From the NCBI GenBank assembly GCA_002707245.1, contig PAMG01000048.1, positions 1 through 49,721 of the forward strand: DNA of 49,721 nucleotides, written 5' to 3'. The notes beneath the pieces were generated by a model. That model saw only the letters and a program-made list of their open reading frames with translations, did not search any database and was not told the origin of the DNA. Made by a program: the position numbers and the translations under genes. The DNA comes from Flavobacteriales bacterium. Its GTDB lineage: Bacteria; Bacteroidota; Bacteroidia; Flavobacteriales; TMED113. Shown here in pieces: positions 30,163 to 39,246 of this stretch (within the stretch, counting starts at the first letter, position 1; every line of letters begins with the position of its first letter).

Positions 30163-30731
30163 GTTTCACATTTTTTTACAAAAAATCTATTATATAATTT
30201 AAAGAAAAAAAAGGCAATTAATAAACCTAATAACATTCCACATAATACATCTAACAAATAGTGTTTACCTAAATAAATTCGACTATACGAAACCAAAAGA
30301 ACCCAAAAAATTAAAAAATATTTAACTAGAGGATATGTTCTTTTAGTTGTAAACAATAAAAATCCAACAATAGCAGCTGAATTAGCCGCATGACCAGACA
30401 CAAAACCATACAAACCACCTTTGTCGACTAAAACTCTTGACAAAGGAGCAATCTCTGGGTCCCAACAGGGCCTCAACCTAAGAAATACATTTTTAAATAG
30501 ATGCACATGAATCAAATCTGTGACTGCAAAACATATTATTAACATCAAAATTGCATAAAATGATTTTGATCCTTTTTCTCTCAAAAAAGAATATAATATA
30601 ATCGGAGTAATTAATAAAAACATCCACAACTTATTAGATATAAAAATCCAAAAAGAATCCCAAAATTCTACTCCCAAATTATTAAGAAACAAAAAAATTT
30701 TCTTATCTAAATCTATTATACTTTTCATCAT
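30159..30731 (-). CDS. PAP2-family membrane phosphatase
   Basis: This 190-residue protein has about five or six membrane helices and all three phosphatase motifs: K80...R87-P88, VSGH (111-114) and SR...H157...D161. Family members dephosphorylate lipid phosphates such as undecaprenyl pyrophosphate, phosphatidic acid, PGP or lipid A. The substrate cannot be told from sequence; undecaprenyl-PP recycling is a reasonable guess. Its start overlaps the obgE stop by one base and its end overlaps crcB by four. Confidence 0.9.
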   Translation of the reverse strand: MMKSIIDLDKKIFLFLNNLGVEFWDSFWIFISNKLWMFLLITPIILYSFLREKGSKSFYAILMLIICFAVTDLIHVHLFKNVFLRLRPCWDPEIAPLSRVLVDKGGLYGFVSGHAANSAAIVGFLLFTTKRTYPLVKYFLIFWVLLVSYSRIYLGKHYLLDVLCGMLLGLLIAFFFFKLYNRFFVKKCET

Positions 30732-31723
30732 TACTTATTAAGTAAGTGCCAAATTGAATCTTTTAATTCGGTTAAACCTTGTCTATTAATAGATGAAATA
30801 AATACATGATCCATGTTGATTTTTCTAGATATTTTTTGTTGTATTTTTTCATCTATTATATCTACTTTGGTAATTACTAGTAGTTTTTCTTTATCTAATA
30901 AATCTGAATTATATTTCTTTAATTCATTTAATAAGATGTTATATTCCTTAACTACATCACTACTATCTGCTGGAACTAAAAACAATAAACACGTATTTCT
31001 TTCAATATGTCTTAAAAACCTATAACCCAACCCCTTACCTTCACTTGCACCCTCTATGATACCAGGAATATCAGCCATTATAAAAGATTGCAAATCTCTA
31101 TATTGAACTATACCTAAATTAGGTGTTAAAGTAGTAAACTTGTAATTAGCTATTTTTGGTTTTGCTGCAGTCACACAAGATAATAAAGTTGATTTGCCTG
31201 CATTTGGAAAACCTACTAAACCTACATCAGCTAACACTTTCAGCTCTAGAGTGACAGAAGACTCTAAACCTAATTTTCCCGGCTGTGCATAGCGAGGACT
31301 CTGTCTAATTGCATTTTTAAAGTGAACATTACCCCTACCTCCTAGGCCACCTTTTAATAATACGACCTCTTCTGCATCTTTGGTGATTTCAAACAAAAGT
31401 TGATTTGATTCAGCATCTTTTACAATTGTACCTAAAGGAACATCGATAAAAACATCCTTACCATTAGGTCCAGTACTCGTACTTTTACCTCCATCACCAC
31501 CATGACTAGCTTTTATATGCTTTTTAAATTTCAAATGTAATAAAGTCCACAAATTACTTTTACCACGAATAATTACATGTCCTCCTCTACCACCATCCCC
31601 ACCATCAGGCCCCCCTTTTGGTTGATTTCTAGATCTGAAAAAGTGTGCAGAACCTTTACCTCCATTGCCAGACTTAACATAAATTCTTACATAATCAACG
31701 AAGTTATTCTTAGATTGAGGCAT
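30731..31723 (-). CDS. obgE: Obg GTPase (ribosome assembly/stress)
   Basis: Obg (330 residues) has the glycine-rich Obg fold at 1-160 ([14 protein letters not shown] and [11 protein letters not shown]). A GTPase domain follows with G1 GFPNAGKST (171-179), G3 DIPG (218-221) and G4 TKVD (285-288, a variant of NKxD). The C-terminal OCT domain found in some phyla is absent. Obg binds the 50S subunit and links ribosome maturation to nucleotide levels. It lies 12 bases after adk, an arrangement common in Bacteroidota. Confidence 0.96.
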   Translation of the reverse strand: MPQSKNNFVDYVRIYVKSGNGGKGSAHFFRSRNQPKGGPDGGDGGRGGHVIIRGKSNLWTLLHLKFKKHIKASHGGDGGKSTSTGPNGKDVFIDVPLGTIVKDAESNQLLFEITKDAEEVVLLKGGLGGRGNVHFKNAIRQSPRYAQPGKLGLESSVTLELKVLADVGLVGFPNAGKSTLLSCVTAAKPKIANYKFTTLTPNLGIVQYRDLQSFIMADIPGIIEGASEGKGLGYRFLRHIERNTCLLFLVPADSSDVVKEYNILLNELKKYNSDLLDKEKLLVITKVDIIDEKIQQKISRKINMDHVFISSINRQGLTELKDSIWHLLNK

Positions 31724-31735
31724 ACTAATTTATTT

Positions 31736-32326
31736 TTAAATATCGATTTTATATTTCACTAAAATCTTCTTAATGTCTGAAAAAATATCATCTATATTTC
31801 GTTCACCATCAATAGAAAAAAAAGCATTTTCTAATTTCTCAGAATAATATTTTTTTAAAACAGATGTCTGATTCTCATACACTTGTATTCTATTTCTAAT
31901 AACACCTTCATCTTTATCATCTGCTCTACCACTATCTAAACCACGATTTAATAATCTTTTGACTAATTCATTCTCACTTACTTCTAAAGATATAACCATT
32001 GATATATCCATGTTTTTATTATCCATTAAAACATCAAGGTTTTGTGCTTGTAAAATAGTTCTTGGAAAACCATCAAAAATAAAGCCTTTTGACTCACTAC
32101 AGCTATCTAATTCGCTAGATAATAAATCGATAGTAACTTGATCTGGCACTAGTTGTCCTTTATCCATGTAACTACGAGCTAACTGACCAAGAGCAGTGTT
32201 ATCTTTAATATTCTTCCTAAACACATCTCCTGTAGAAATATGAATTAATCCGTGATGATTGACAATTAATTTTGCCTGAGTTCCTTTTCCGGACCCAGGA
32301 GGTCCAAATAATACTAAGTTGATCAT
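31736..32326 (-). CDS. adk: Adenylate kinase (short-lid type)
   Basis: This 196-residue enzyme interconverts ATP+AMP and 2 ADP. It starts MINLVLFGPPGSGKGTQ with the P-loop at 8-16. The AMP-binding blocks HISTGDVFR and FIFDGFPRTILQAQ are present, and the LID region contains GRADDKDEGVIRNRIQVY. The lid is short and has no zinc-binding cysteines. It lies between hpt (6-base gap) and obgE (12-base gap). Confidence 0.97.
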   Translation of the reverse strand: MINLVLFGPPGSGKGTQAKLIVNHHGLIHISTGDVFRKNIKDNTALGQLARSYMDKGQLVPDQVTIDLLSSELDSCSESKGFIFDGFPRTILQAQNLDVLMDNKNMDISMVISLEVSENELVKRLLNRGLDSGRADDKDEGVIRNRIQVYENQTSVLKKYYSEKLENAFFSIDGERNIDDIFSDIKKILVKYKIDI

Positions 32327-32332
32327 AATAAA

Positions 32333-32878
32333 CTAATTTTGATAAATAATATTTTTATATATATTTTTTAACTCTCTGCCTTTTTGGTTTACATCCATTC
32401 CAAAGCCAACTACAAATTCTTCACCAATATTAAAACCAATATACTCTGGCAACAAGTCATAATTATATTTTTTAGGTTTAAACAATAAAGTCACACAATC
32501 AATTTTTGTAACACCATTTTTTTTTAATTCATGTCGTAAAAAAGATAATGTGTTGCCTGTATCTACAATATCTTCAATTAAAAGCACCTTTCGATTTTTA
32601 ACTAAATCTAAAGGTAAGTATTCTATTAAAACTTCCTCTGTATTCTGGACACCATTATAAGATTTTACTTTCACTAAACTTACTTCTATAGAAGAATCTA
32701 AATGTTTTAATAATTCATTTGCAAAGACTGAAGCGCCATTTAATACAATCAAACAAAGAGGAAAATCTTCTAAATAAGCGTTTTTTAATTGTCTTGATAA
32801 TTCTATAATCTTATTAGAAATTTGATCAAATGAAAGTAATAATTCAAAGTTTAAACCATCTATATTTAGATTTTTCAT
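32333..32878 (-). CDS. hpt: Hypoxanthine phosphoribosyltransferase
   Basis: This 181-residue purine-salvage enzyme makes IMP or GMP from the free base and PRPP. The PRPP-binding loop VLLIEDIVDTGNT (98-110) is intact. The substrate-contact blocks LNGASVF, VKSYNG and IGFNIGEEFVVGFGMD match the family. It is the first gene of the hpt-adk-obgE-PAP2-crcB set and is divergent from purE across 100 bp, so salvage and de novo purine genes are back to back. Confidence 0.93.
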   Translation of the reverse strand: MKNLNIDGLNFELLLSFDQISNKIIELSRQLKNAYLEDFPLCLIVLNGASVFANELLKHLDSSIEVSLVKVKSYNGVQNTEEVLIEYLPLDLVKNRKVLLIEDIVDTGNTLSFLRHELKKNGVTKIDCVTLLFKPKKYNYDLLPEYIGFNIGEEFVVGFGMDVNQKGRELKNIYKNIIYQN

Positions 32879-32940
32879 ATTAATGATAAAATTACAAAAT
32901 AAAACAATGAAGATTCATGATTTTTTTATTCCAAAAACAC

Positions 32941-32948
32941 TAAATTTG
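32941..32948 (+). promoter_or_regulatory. Probable -7 element of purE
   Basis: TAAATTTG matches TAnnTTTG and lies 30 bases before the purE ATG. No TTG is found at the expected 19-20 bases upstream, so the promoter assignment rests on the -7 box and its location in the divergent gap. Confidence 0.35.
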
Positions 32949-32978
32949 ATTTTGTAAATTTTTAAAAATTAATTTAAC

Positions 32979-33485
32979 ATGAAAGCACTAGTAAGTATTA
33001 TAATGGGCAGCACATCTGATTGGCCTGTAATGAAAAAAGCTGCAGATTTTTTTGAAGAAATGGAAATTCCTTTTGAAGTCAATGCTTTATCAGCACATAG
33101 AACACCTGAAAAGGTAGAGGATTTTGCTAAAAATGCAAATAAAAAAGGTGTTAAAGTGATTATTGCTGGAGCTGGAATGGCGGCACATTTACCTGGTGTA
33201 ATTGCAGCCATGACTCCAATGCCTGTTATTGGTGTACCCATCAAAGCATCTCTAGATGGATTAGATTCTTTACTAGCTATTGTACAAATGCCTCCTGGAA
33301 TACCAGTTGCAACTGTAGCTATAAATGGGGCATTAAACGCAGGTATATTAGCAGCTCAAATGCTAGCTACAAATGACACAGAATTATTTTCTAAAACAGT
33401 TAATTATAAAGAAAATTTAAAGAAAAAAATTGTTAAAGCAAATGAAGATTTACAAAAAGAAACATTTAAGTATAGAGTAAATTAA
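32979..33485 (+). CDS. purE: N5-carboxyaminoimidazole ribonucleotide mutase
   Basis: This 168-residue class I PurE rearranges N5-CAIR to CAIR in purine synthesis. The block IIMGSTSDWPVMKKA and the active-site SAHRTPEKVEDFA are clear, as is GAGMAAHLPGVIAAMTPMPVIGVP. It stands alone between divergent hpt and convergent marC. PurK, its usual partner, is not in the window. The stop codon overlaps the marC stop in a shared TTAA. Confidence 0.96.
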   Translation: MKALVSIIMGSTSDWPVMKKAADFFEEMEIPFEVNALSAHRTPEKVEDFAKNANKKGVKVIIAGAGMAAHLPGVIAAMTPMPVIGVPIKASLDGLDSLLAIVQMPPGIPVATVAINGALNAGILAAQMLATNDTELFSKTVNYKENLKKKIVKANEDLQKETFKYRVN

Positions 33486-34048
33486 TAAAGTCCAGCTTTA
33501 AATAATTTTATAGCAATAGCCAATAAAATTATTCCAAACACTCGTCTTAAGACATTAACACCACCCGAACCCAAAAGTTTTTCGATTTTTGTAGTTGTTT
33601 TTAAAACAAAAAAAACAAAAATTAGATTTAATACAATTCCAATGATAATTTCAGCATAGGAAAAACTCGCTCTTAAAGATAAAATAGTGGTGAGAGTTCC
33701 TGCTCCAGCAATGAGTGGAAAAGCAATAGGAACAATAGAGCCTGACTTATCTTCTTCACTAGATTTAAAAAGCTCTATATTTAATATCATTTCTAATGCT
33801 AAAAGAAAAATCACTATTGCACCTGCCATTGAAAAAGATTGAACATCTATACCTATTATATGTAATAAATTCTCACCAAGAAACAAAAACAACATCATCA
33901 GAAAAAACGAAACAATTGTCGCTGCAAGTGAATTAATATGACCTGTTTTTTTTCGGATATCAATAATTAACGGGATAGAACCAAGAATATCAACTACCGC
34001 AAATAATGTTAAAGTTATAGTGATTATATTAGCTATATTCATCTCCAT
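33482..34048 (-). CDS. MarC/YhgN-family membrane protein
   Basis: From the ATG at 34048 this is a 188-residue protein (MEMNIANIITITLTLFAVVDI) with six likely membrane helices and the family block VPIAFPLIAGAGTLTTILSLR. The open frame begins at 34066 and would then overlap aroA by 11 bases; the shorter start matches flavobacterial relatives as I recall them. The transport substrate of this family is unknown. Despite the name, E. coli MarC has no proven role in multidrug resistance. It follows aroA closely, so it is probably cotranscribed. Confidence 0.85.
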   Translation of the reverse strand: MEMNIANIITITLTLFAVVDILGSIPLIIDIRKKTGHINSLAATIVSFFLMMLFLFLGENLLHIIGIDVQSFSMAGAIVIFLLALEMILNIELFKSSEEDKSGSIVPIAFPLIAGAGTLTTILSLRASFSYAEIIIGIVLNLIFVFFVLKTTTKIEKLLGSGGVNVLRRVFGIILLAIAIKLFKAGLY

Positions 34049-34055
34049 ATAAAAG

Positions 34056-35282
34056 TTATTTTTCAATTAAAACACCAAATTTAATTAAATCATTGAAAAA
34101 ATTAGGATATGATTTTTTTATTACATTGGATTTGTTAATTTTCAACTGAAATCCAAGTAACGCTAAAGGTGAAAAAGCGAGTGCTATTCGATGATCATTA
34201 TATGTTTCAATACAAATTAATTTTGTTGGATCTATTCTTTTTTTAGAATCAATGAAAATAATATCTTCAGATACAATAACTACTCTACAATCAAACTTCT
34301 GTAATTCCGTTTTCATTGACAAAATGCGATTACTTTCTTTATACTGAAGGTTCTTGACACCTGTAGCTTGTAATTGAATACCCAAACCAAAACACGCCAC
34401 AAATATAGCAGGAGATAAATCAGGATTTTGACTAAAGTTCCATTCAATTTTTCTGGGACTAAGATGATGTTCATTTTTAGTTAATACTAAACAAGTATCG
34501 TGATACTTTGTTGTGATACCTAATAAAGAAAAAAAATCAGCTACTTGACAATCTCCTTGAATACTGTTTTTTGAAAACGATTTAATTCTCACCTTTTCTA
34601 ATTTTGAAAACAAAAAAGCTAAATAAAGATATGAAACCGAACTCCAATCTGATTCAATAGAAGAAAATGATTTTTGATAAACACCTTGACGAATACGTAT
34701 AATACGATCAGAATAATTCACACATACACCAGAGATTGACAACATACTCAAAGTCATGTTAACGTATGAAAAAGAATAAATTTCATTAGGTAAATGTAGT
34801 GTTAAGCCACCCTTTAAATAAGGGGAAATCAACAACAATGAAGAAATAAATTGACTTGTTTTGCCAGAATCTATATGGACATTACCACCTGTCAAGACCC
34901 CTTTTTTAATAACTACAGAGTTACTAACTAACATAATATTAGCGCCAATAGAATTAAGTGCCTGTATTAACTGAGTAATAGGTCGCGTAAATAAATACTG
35001 ATCTCCATTAATTACAACTTCTTCATTTTTTAAGGCAAAAAAGGAAATTAAAAACCTTAATGCGGTACCTGAATTAGCAACATTCACGGTATTATTAGAT
35101 GACTCTAAAGCCTTCTGCAGAACCAATGTATCGCTGGACTGAGACAAGTTTCTGATTTTCACATCAGTATCCATTAAAGCATTTATAATTAAAGCACGTT
35201 GACTAATACTTTTTGAACCTAAAAGATTAAATTCAACAAATTTCTGTTTTACATGAGTAAAATGTAAAATTAAGTCTGACAT
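34056..35282 (-). CDS. aroA: 3-phosphoshikimate 1-carboxyvinyltransferase (EPSP synthase)
   Basis: The ATG at 35282 (MSDLILHFTHVKQKF) gives 408 residues and a 13-base overlap with aroB; the longer frame runs further into aroB without homology. The conserved block GSKSISQRALIINAL (shikimate-3-phosphate binding) and SGTALRFLISFF are visible, with RPITQLIQALNSIGA and NDHRIALAFSPLALLG later. It joins PEP to shikimate-3-phosphate in chorismate synthesis. The protein is shorter and more divergent than typical AroA, which I recall is usual for Bacteroidota. Confidence 0.92.
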   Translation of the reverse strand: MSDLILHFTHVKQKFVEFNLLGSKSISQRALIINALMDTDVKIRNLSQSSDTLVLQKALESSNNTVNVANSGTALRFLISFFALKNEEVVINGDQYLFTRPITQLIQALNSIGANIMLVSNSVVIKKGVLTGGNVHIDSGKTSQFISSLLLISPYLKGGLTLHLPNEIYSFSYVNMTLSMLSISGVCVNYSDRIIRIRQGVYQKSFSSIESDWSSVSYLYLAFLFSKLEKVRIKSFSKNSIQGDCQVADFFSLLGITTKYHDTCLVLTKNEHHLSPRKIEWNFSQNPDLSPAIFVACFGLGIQLQATGVKNLQYKESNRILSMKTELQKFDCRVVIVSEDIIFIDSKKRIDPTKLICIETYNDHRIALAFSPLALLGFQLKINKSNVIKKSYPNFFNDLIKFGVLIEK

Positions 35283-36346
35283 TTTTTTCGATAATAATCT
35301 AATGCATGAATAATTTGAATATCTGAAACTGAACAATTTACTACAGCAACACCGACATCTTTTATTAACGTGAAATTATATAATCCATTTTGATTTTTTT
35401 TATCAGACTTTAGATATTTTAAAATCATCTCATCTAGATTCTTGTCCAAATTTATTTTAGGAAACACACTTAAAATAGCATTTACTATCATATTTAATTT
35501 TTTTGAAGAGAATTGAAAGTTTTCATAGGAAATATATGTTTCACAAATAAGACCAACTGATAAAGCAAAACCATGCGAAATAGTTTGCTTTTTACTTGAA
35601 AAAAATACGCTTTCAATAGCATGAGAAATGGAATGTCCAAAATTTAATATTCTTCTTTGTTGATAATCATAATAATCTGATTCTACAATCTTTATTTTAA
35701 TTCTTATACAATCTGAAATCATATTTTCAAAATTCATTATTTTACTATCTGATTCTAACTTACATTTCTCCCACAATAACTTATCATAAATCAATCCATA
35801 CTTAAAGATTTCAGCCTGTGCAGACAATAACTCATCATTAGATAATGAAAGTAAAAATGGAATATAAATAAATATAATTTGAGGATTCACAAATAAGCCT
35901 ATCTGATTTTTATAATGCTGTAAATTCACAGCTACCTTTCCCCCAATCGCCGCATCAATTTGTGACATTAAAGTAGTTGGAATATTAATAAATTGGACAC
36001 CTCTTTTAATAATTGAAGCAACAAATCCGCCCAAATCACAAACTACACCGCCACCTAAATTAATAATTAAGGAGTGTCTTGTAATATTTTTATTAATTAG
36101 ACAAGAACATATAGCATGAACTTTCTCTATTGACTTTGAAGCTTCACCAGGATCAATTGTAATAATAAAACTACTCTTTAATAATGGCACATGTTTTAGT
36201 AAAATAGGTAAACAATGAATATTAGTGTTTTTATCAACAATAATAAATACATTATCAAAATTATTTGAATTCATCCATTTATTAATAGAGTTAAAAGAAG
36301 TATCATTTAAATAAATTAATGTATCACGTAATAGAAATTGTTTCAT
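35270..36346 (-). CDS. aroB: 3-dehydroquinate synthase
   Basis: AroB (358 residues) makes 3-dehydroquinate from DAHP. The NAD-binding block LGGGVVCDLGGFVAS, followed by FINIPTTLMSQIDAAIGGKVAVN, is diagnostic. The zinc ligands fall in AEIFKYGLI, LNFGHSISHAIE and ISHGFALSVGL. It is the first gene of aroB-aroA-marC, so two shikimate-pathway steps are translated from one message with overlapping frames. Confidence 0.95.
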   Translation of the reverse strand: MKQFLLRDTLIYLNDTSFNSINKWMNSNNFDNVFIIVDKNTNIHCLPILLKHVPLLKSSFIITIDPGEASKSIEKVHAICSCLINKNITRHSLIINLGGGVVCDLGGFVASIIKRGVQFINIPTTLMSQIDAAIGGKVAVNLQHYKNQIGLFVNPQIIFIYIPFLLSLSNDELLSAQAEIFKYGLIYDKLLWEKCKLESDSKIMNFENMISDCIRIKIKIVESDYYDYQQRRILNFGHSISHAIESVFFSSKKQTISHGFALSVGLICETYISYENFQFSSKKLNMIVNAILSVFPKINLDKNLDEMILKYLKSDKKNQNGLYNFTLIKDVGVAVVNCSVSDIQIIHALDYYRKKCQT

Positions 36347-36415
36347 TGTAAATTAATATGCAATTTTATAAAGCAAATAAACAAAAAGAATAGTATCTGA
36401 TATAATCCTTTCATA

Positions 36416-36423
36416 TATATTTG
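36416..36423 (+). promoter_or_regulatory. Possible -7 element of the proline dehydrogenase gene
   Basis: TATATTTG matches TAnnTTTG and ends 18 bases before the ATG. No TTG is present at the right distance upstream. The element is in the 95-bp divergent gap with aroB. Confidence 0.3.
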
Positions 36424-36441
36424 TAATATTAAGATTAAGAA

Positions 36442-37599
36442 ATGATATTTAGCGATAAATACATAGACTATTCCTCAAAGACAAGAAAAGAATTACGTCA
36501 AGCATTAATTCTTTTTTCGCTTTTATCTAATAAACTTATTGTTAAAATTGGCCATTACTTATTAAAAATTACTCTAACACTACATCTTCCTGTTTTATTT
36601 ATAATTAAAAAAACCATTTTCAAACACTTTTGTGGCGGAGAAAACATCTCAGAATCCAGAGAAAAAATCCGTGATTTGGGAGCACATAATATACAGACAA
36701 TTCTAGATTACTCAGTAGAAGGGAAAAATGATATAAAAATCCTCGAAAATACATATAAGGAAATTTTAAAAAACCTAGACGAGGGAAATAAAAATTCGCT
36801 AATTCCATTTTCAGTTTTTAAATTTACCGGTCTTGCAAGATTTGATTTGTTAAAAAAAATAAATGAAAAAAAACAATTAAATGAGTCAGAACAAGATGAA
36901 CTTAAAATACTCAAAAAAAGATTAGATAATATTTGCCAAAAAGCACAAAACATTAAAATACCTATATTAATTGATGCAGAAGAAAGTTGGATACAGGATG
37001 CGATAGATGAATTAACTGAAGAATTAATGACAAAATATAACAAATCAGATGTTATCGTCTTTCATACAATTCAATTATATCGATGGGATAAATTAAAATA
37101 TATAAAAGATTTACACAATAAAGCAAAAAGCAAAAAATTTAAATTAGGATTAAAATTAGTACGTGGTGCCTATATGGAAAAAGAAAGCATATGGGCCAAA
37201 AACAATAATAAAAAATGTTTCATTCATCAAACAAAAGAAAATTGTGATCAAGATTATAATGCTGCGGCAAAATACTGTATAAATAACATCAAAGACATGG
37301 GATTATGTTTTGGTACACATAATGAAGAAAGCACACATTTAATTTTGCAATTAATGAAACAAAAAAGGATAGAAAATAATGATAAAAGAATTTATTTTTC
37401 TCAATTATTAGGAATGAGTGATAATATAAGCTACTATCTCGCCTATTTTAATTACAATGTGGCAAAATATGTTCCATATGGTCCAATTAGAGAGGTGATT
37501 CCATATTTAATAAGAAGAGTCGAAGAAAACTCTGCCATCACAAGCCAAACAAAATCTGAAATTAAAAGATTAAAAAAAGCATTAAAGAAAAAAGCTTAA
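36442..37599 (+). CDS. Proline dehydrogenase
   Basis: This 385-residue FAD-dependent enzyme oxidises proline to pyrroline-5-carboxylate. The TIM-barrel signatures are ILIDAEESWIQ, the LKLVRGAYMEKE strand and the terminal FAD/substrate block YVPYGPIREVIPYLIRRVEEN, whose arginines bind proline. It is monofunctional: no P5C dehydrogenase domain follows, so that step must be elsewhere. The last codon and stop overlap the convergent small-protein gene through a shared TTAA. Confidence 0.93.
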   Translation: MIFSDKYIDYSSKTRKELRQALILFSLLSNKLIVKIGHYLLKITLTLHLPVLFIIKKTIFKHFCGGENISESREKIRDLGAHNIQTILDYSVEGKNDIKILENTYKEILKNLDEGNKNSLIPFSVFKFTGLARFDLLKKINEKKQLNESEQDELKILKKRLDNICQKAQNIKIPILIDAEESWIQDAIDELTEELMTKYNKSDVIVFHTIQLYRWDKLKYIKDLHNKAKSKKFKLGLKLVRGAYMEKESIWAKNNNKKCFIHQTKENCDQDYNAAAKYCINNIKDMGLCFGTHNEESTHLILQLMKQKRIENNDKRIYFSQLLGMSDNISYYLAYFNYNVAKYVPYGPIREVIPYLIRRVEENSAITSQTKSEIKRLKKALKKKA

Positions 37600-38030
37600 A
37601 AGCAATCTGGACAATTTACATGCCAAGATTGATTAATATTTGGCGGGATTGGACTAATAAATAAATCTACTAATTCCACCTTATCTCCATTTGTTTGAAA
37701 TTTAAAAAAATGGACATCTTTATTATTAATTTCATAAAATAAATAATATGTTTTCACGTCAAACCCCCTGATTTCACTTTTTTTAAAATCTATCTTTCCA
37801 TCTAAAATATAGTGATCCAAGAGCATAGTATCTAAATTCATGCAATTAACTTTACACAATGTTTCTGTCGAAATTAAAATATCACTATTTATTAAATGAC
37901 TTTTAACTCTACTATTTGGGAAATAATTAAAGGACAAGGGTTTATCGCGACCTTTTAAAGATACATAGAGTATTAAACATCCAAATAATACGCCGATAAA
38001 ATAAAAAGAGAACCTATTTAAAAAACTCAT
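37596..38030 (-). CDS. Small membrane-anchored protein, probably DUF4258 family
   Basis: This 144-residue protein begins with one hydrophobic segment (residues about 7-25), which looks like an N-terminal membrane anchor. The rest is a small soluble domain. The blocks FNYFPNSRVKSHL and ILDGKIDFKKSEIR resemble flavobacterial DUF4258 proteins I recall near ald; this match is from memory. Three of its four cysteines past the anchor pair as CKVNC and CPDC. No enzymatic motif is seen. It is the last gene of porX-tsaE-ald, 9 bases after ald. Confidence 0.6.
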   Translation of the reverse strand: MSFLNRFSFYFIGVLFGCLILYVSLKGRDKPLSFNYFPNSRVKSHLINSDILISTETLCKVNCMNLDTMLLDHYILDGKIDFKKSEIRGFDVKTYYLFYEINNKDVHFFKFQTNGDKVELVDLFISPIPPNINQSWHVNCPDCF

Positions 38031-38039
38031 ATAATAAGT

Positions 38040-39239
38040 TTATAGCAAATGAGATGATTGATAGGGTAAATTAAACCATTCTGCAATACCTTTATTAACC
38101 AATTTTCCATTAATAATATATGCACCTTGTCCAATATTAGGATTATTAAAAATAATTTTATTGACACCTCCATGTTGTCCAATATCCAGTAATAATGAAG
38201 AAAAAATATTACTTAAAGAAAATGATGCAGTTCTGGCAACTCTAGATGGAATATTAGGAACACAATAATGTATAACGCCATGCTTAATAAAGGTTGGAGA
38301 TTTGTGTGAAGTAATTTCTGATGTTTCTACACAACCTCCTCTATCAATACTCACATCTACAATCACTGAACCTGGCTTCATAAGCTTTACCATTTCTTCA
38401 GATATTAAACAAGGAGTTCTACTATCAGGAGTACGAATAGCTCCAATCAACACATCTGCACGTCTAACTGCTTTTTCTAAAGCTTTAGGGTTAATCATAT
38501 TAGTGTCAATTCTAGTTTGCAACTTATCTTGTATTCTTCTTAATTTATATAGTGAGTTGTCAAAAATCTTCACTGATGCTCCTAATCCAATTGCTGATCT
38601 AGCAGCAAATTCACCAACGGTACCAGCACCTAAAACAACAACATCGGTTGTACTAACACCAGCAACACCTCCCATTAACACCCCTTTTCCATTATTTAAA
38701 TTACTTAAACACTCAGCGGCAATTAATATAGATGCATTGCCCGCAATTTCACTCATAGAACGTACAACTGGAAAAATACCATCTTCATCTTGAATATAAT
38801 CATATGCTATAGCAGTAATTTTTTTATCCATTAATTGTTTGAAGAAATCTGGATTTTGAATTTTCAATTGCAAAGCTGAAATCAAAGTTTGATTTTTCTT
38901 CATAAATTGAATTTCTTCTGAATTAGGTGGAGATACTTTTAAAATAATATCAGCCTGATACACTTCTTTGGCTGTTTCCACAATAGAAGCTCCACAATCA
39001 CTATATTCTTTATCTGAAAAATTAATAAATTCACCGACCCCACTTTGTACAATAACATTATGATTGTTATGTGTAAGTAAATTCACTGCATCAGGAACCA
39101 AGCCTATTCTTTTTTCTTGTAAAAGAACCTCTTTTGGAATCCCTATTGTAAGTTTTTTATTTTTAGATTTTAATTCTATAACTTCTTCTTGAGGAAGTGT
39201 AAATCCAGCATCAGCAAACGATAAAAAATTATCTTTCAT
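38040..39239 (-). CDS. ald: Alanine dehydrogenase
   Basis: This 399-residue enzyme interconverts alanine and pyruvate plus ammonia with NAD. The substrate-binding N-terminus (IGIPKEVLLQEKRIGLVPDAV, 32-52) and the NAD-binding GAGTVG (204-209) are clear, followed by VKIFDNSLYKLRRI. The block PGSVIVDVSIDRGGCVETS is typical of Ald/PntA. A polar N-terminal extension of about 25 residues precedes the fold, as I recall for flavobacterial Ald. It may supply amino nitrogen or carbon alongside proline use. Confidence 0.94.
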   Translation of the reverse strand: MKDNFLSFADAGFTLPQEEVIELKSKNKKLTIGIPKEVLLQEKRIGLVPDAVNLLTHNNHNVIVQSGVGEFINFSDKEYSDCGASIVETAKEVYQADIILKVSPPNSEEIQFMKKNQTLISALQLKIQNPDFFKQLMDKKITAIAYDYIQDEDGIFPVVRSMSEIAGNASILIAAECLSNLNNGKGVLMGGVAGVSTTDVVVLGAGTVGEFAARSAIGLGASVKIFDNSLYKLRRIQDKLQTRIDTNMINPKALEKAVRRADVLIGAIRTPDSRTPCLISEEMVKLMKPGSVIVDVSIDRGGCVETSEITSHKSPTFIKHGVIHYCVPNIPSRVARTASFSLSNIFSSLLLDIGQHGGVNKIIFNNPNIGQGAYIINGKLVNKGIAEWFNLPYQSSHLL

Positions 39240-39246
39240 AATATTA

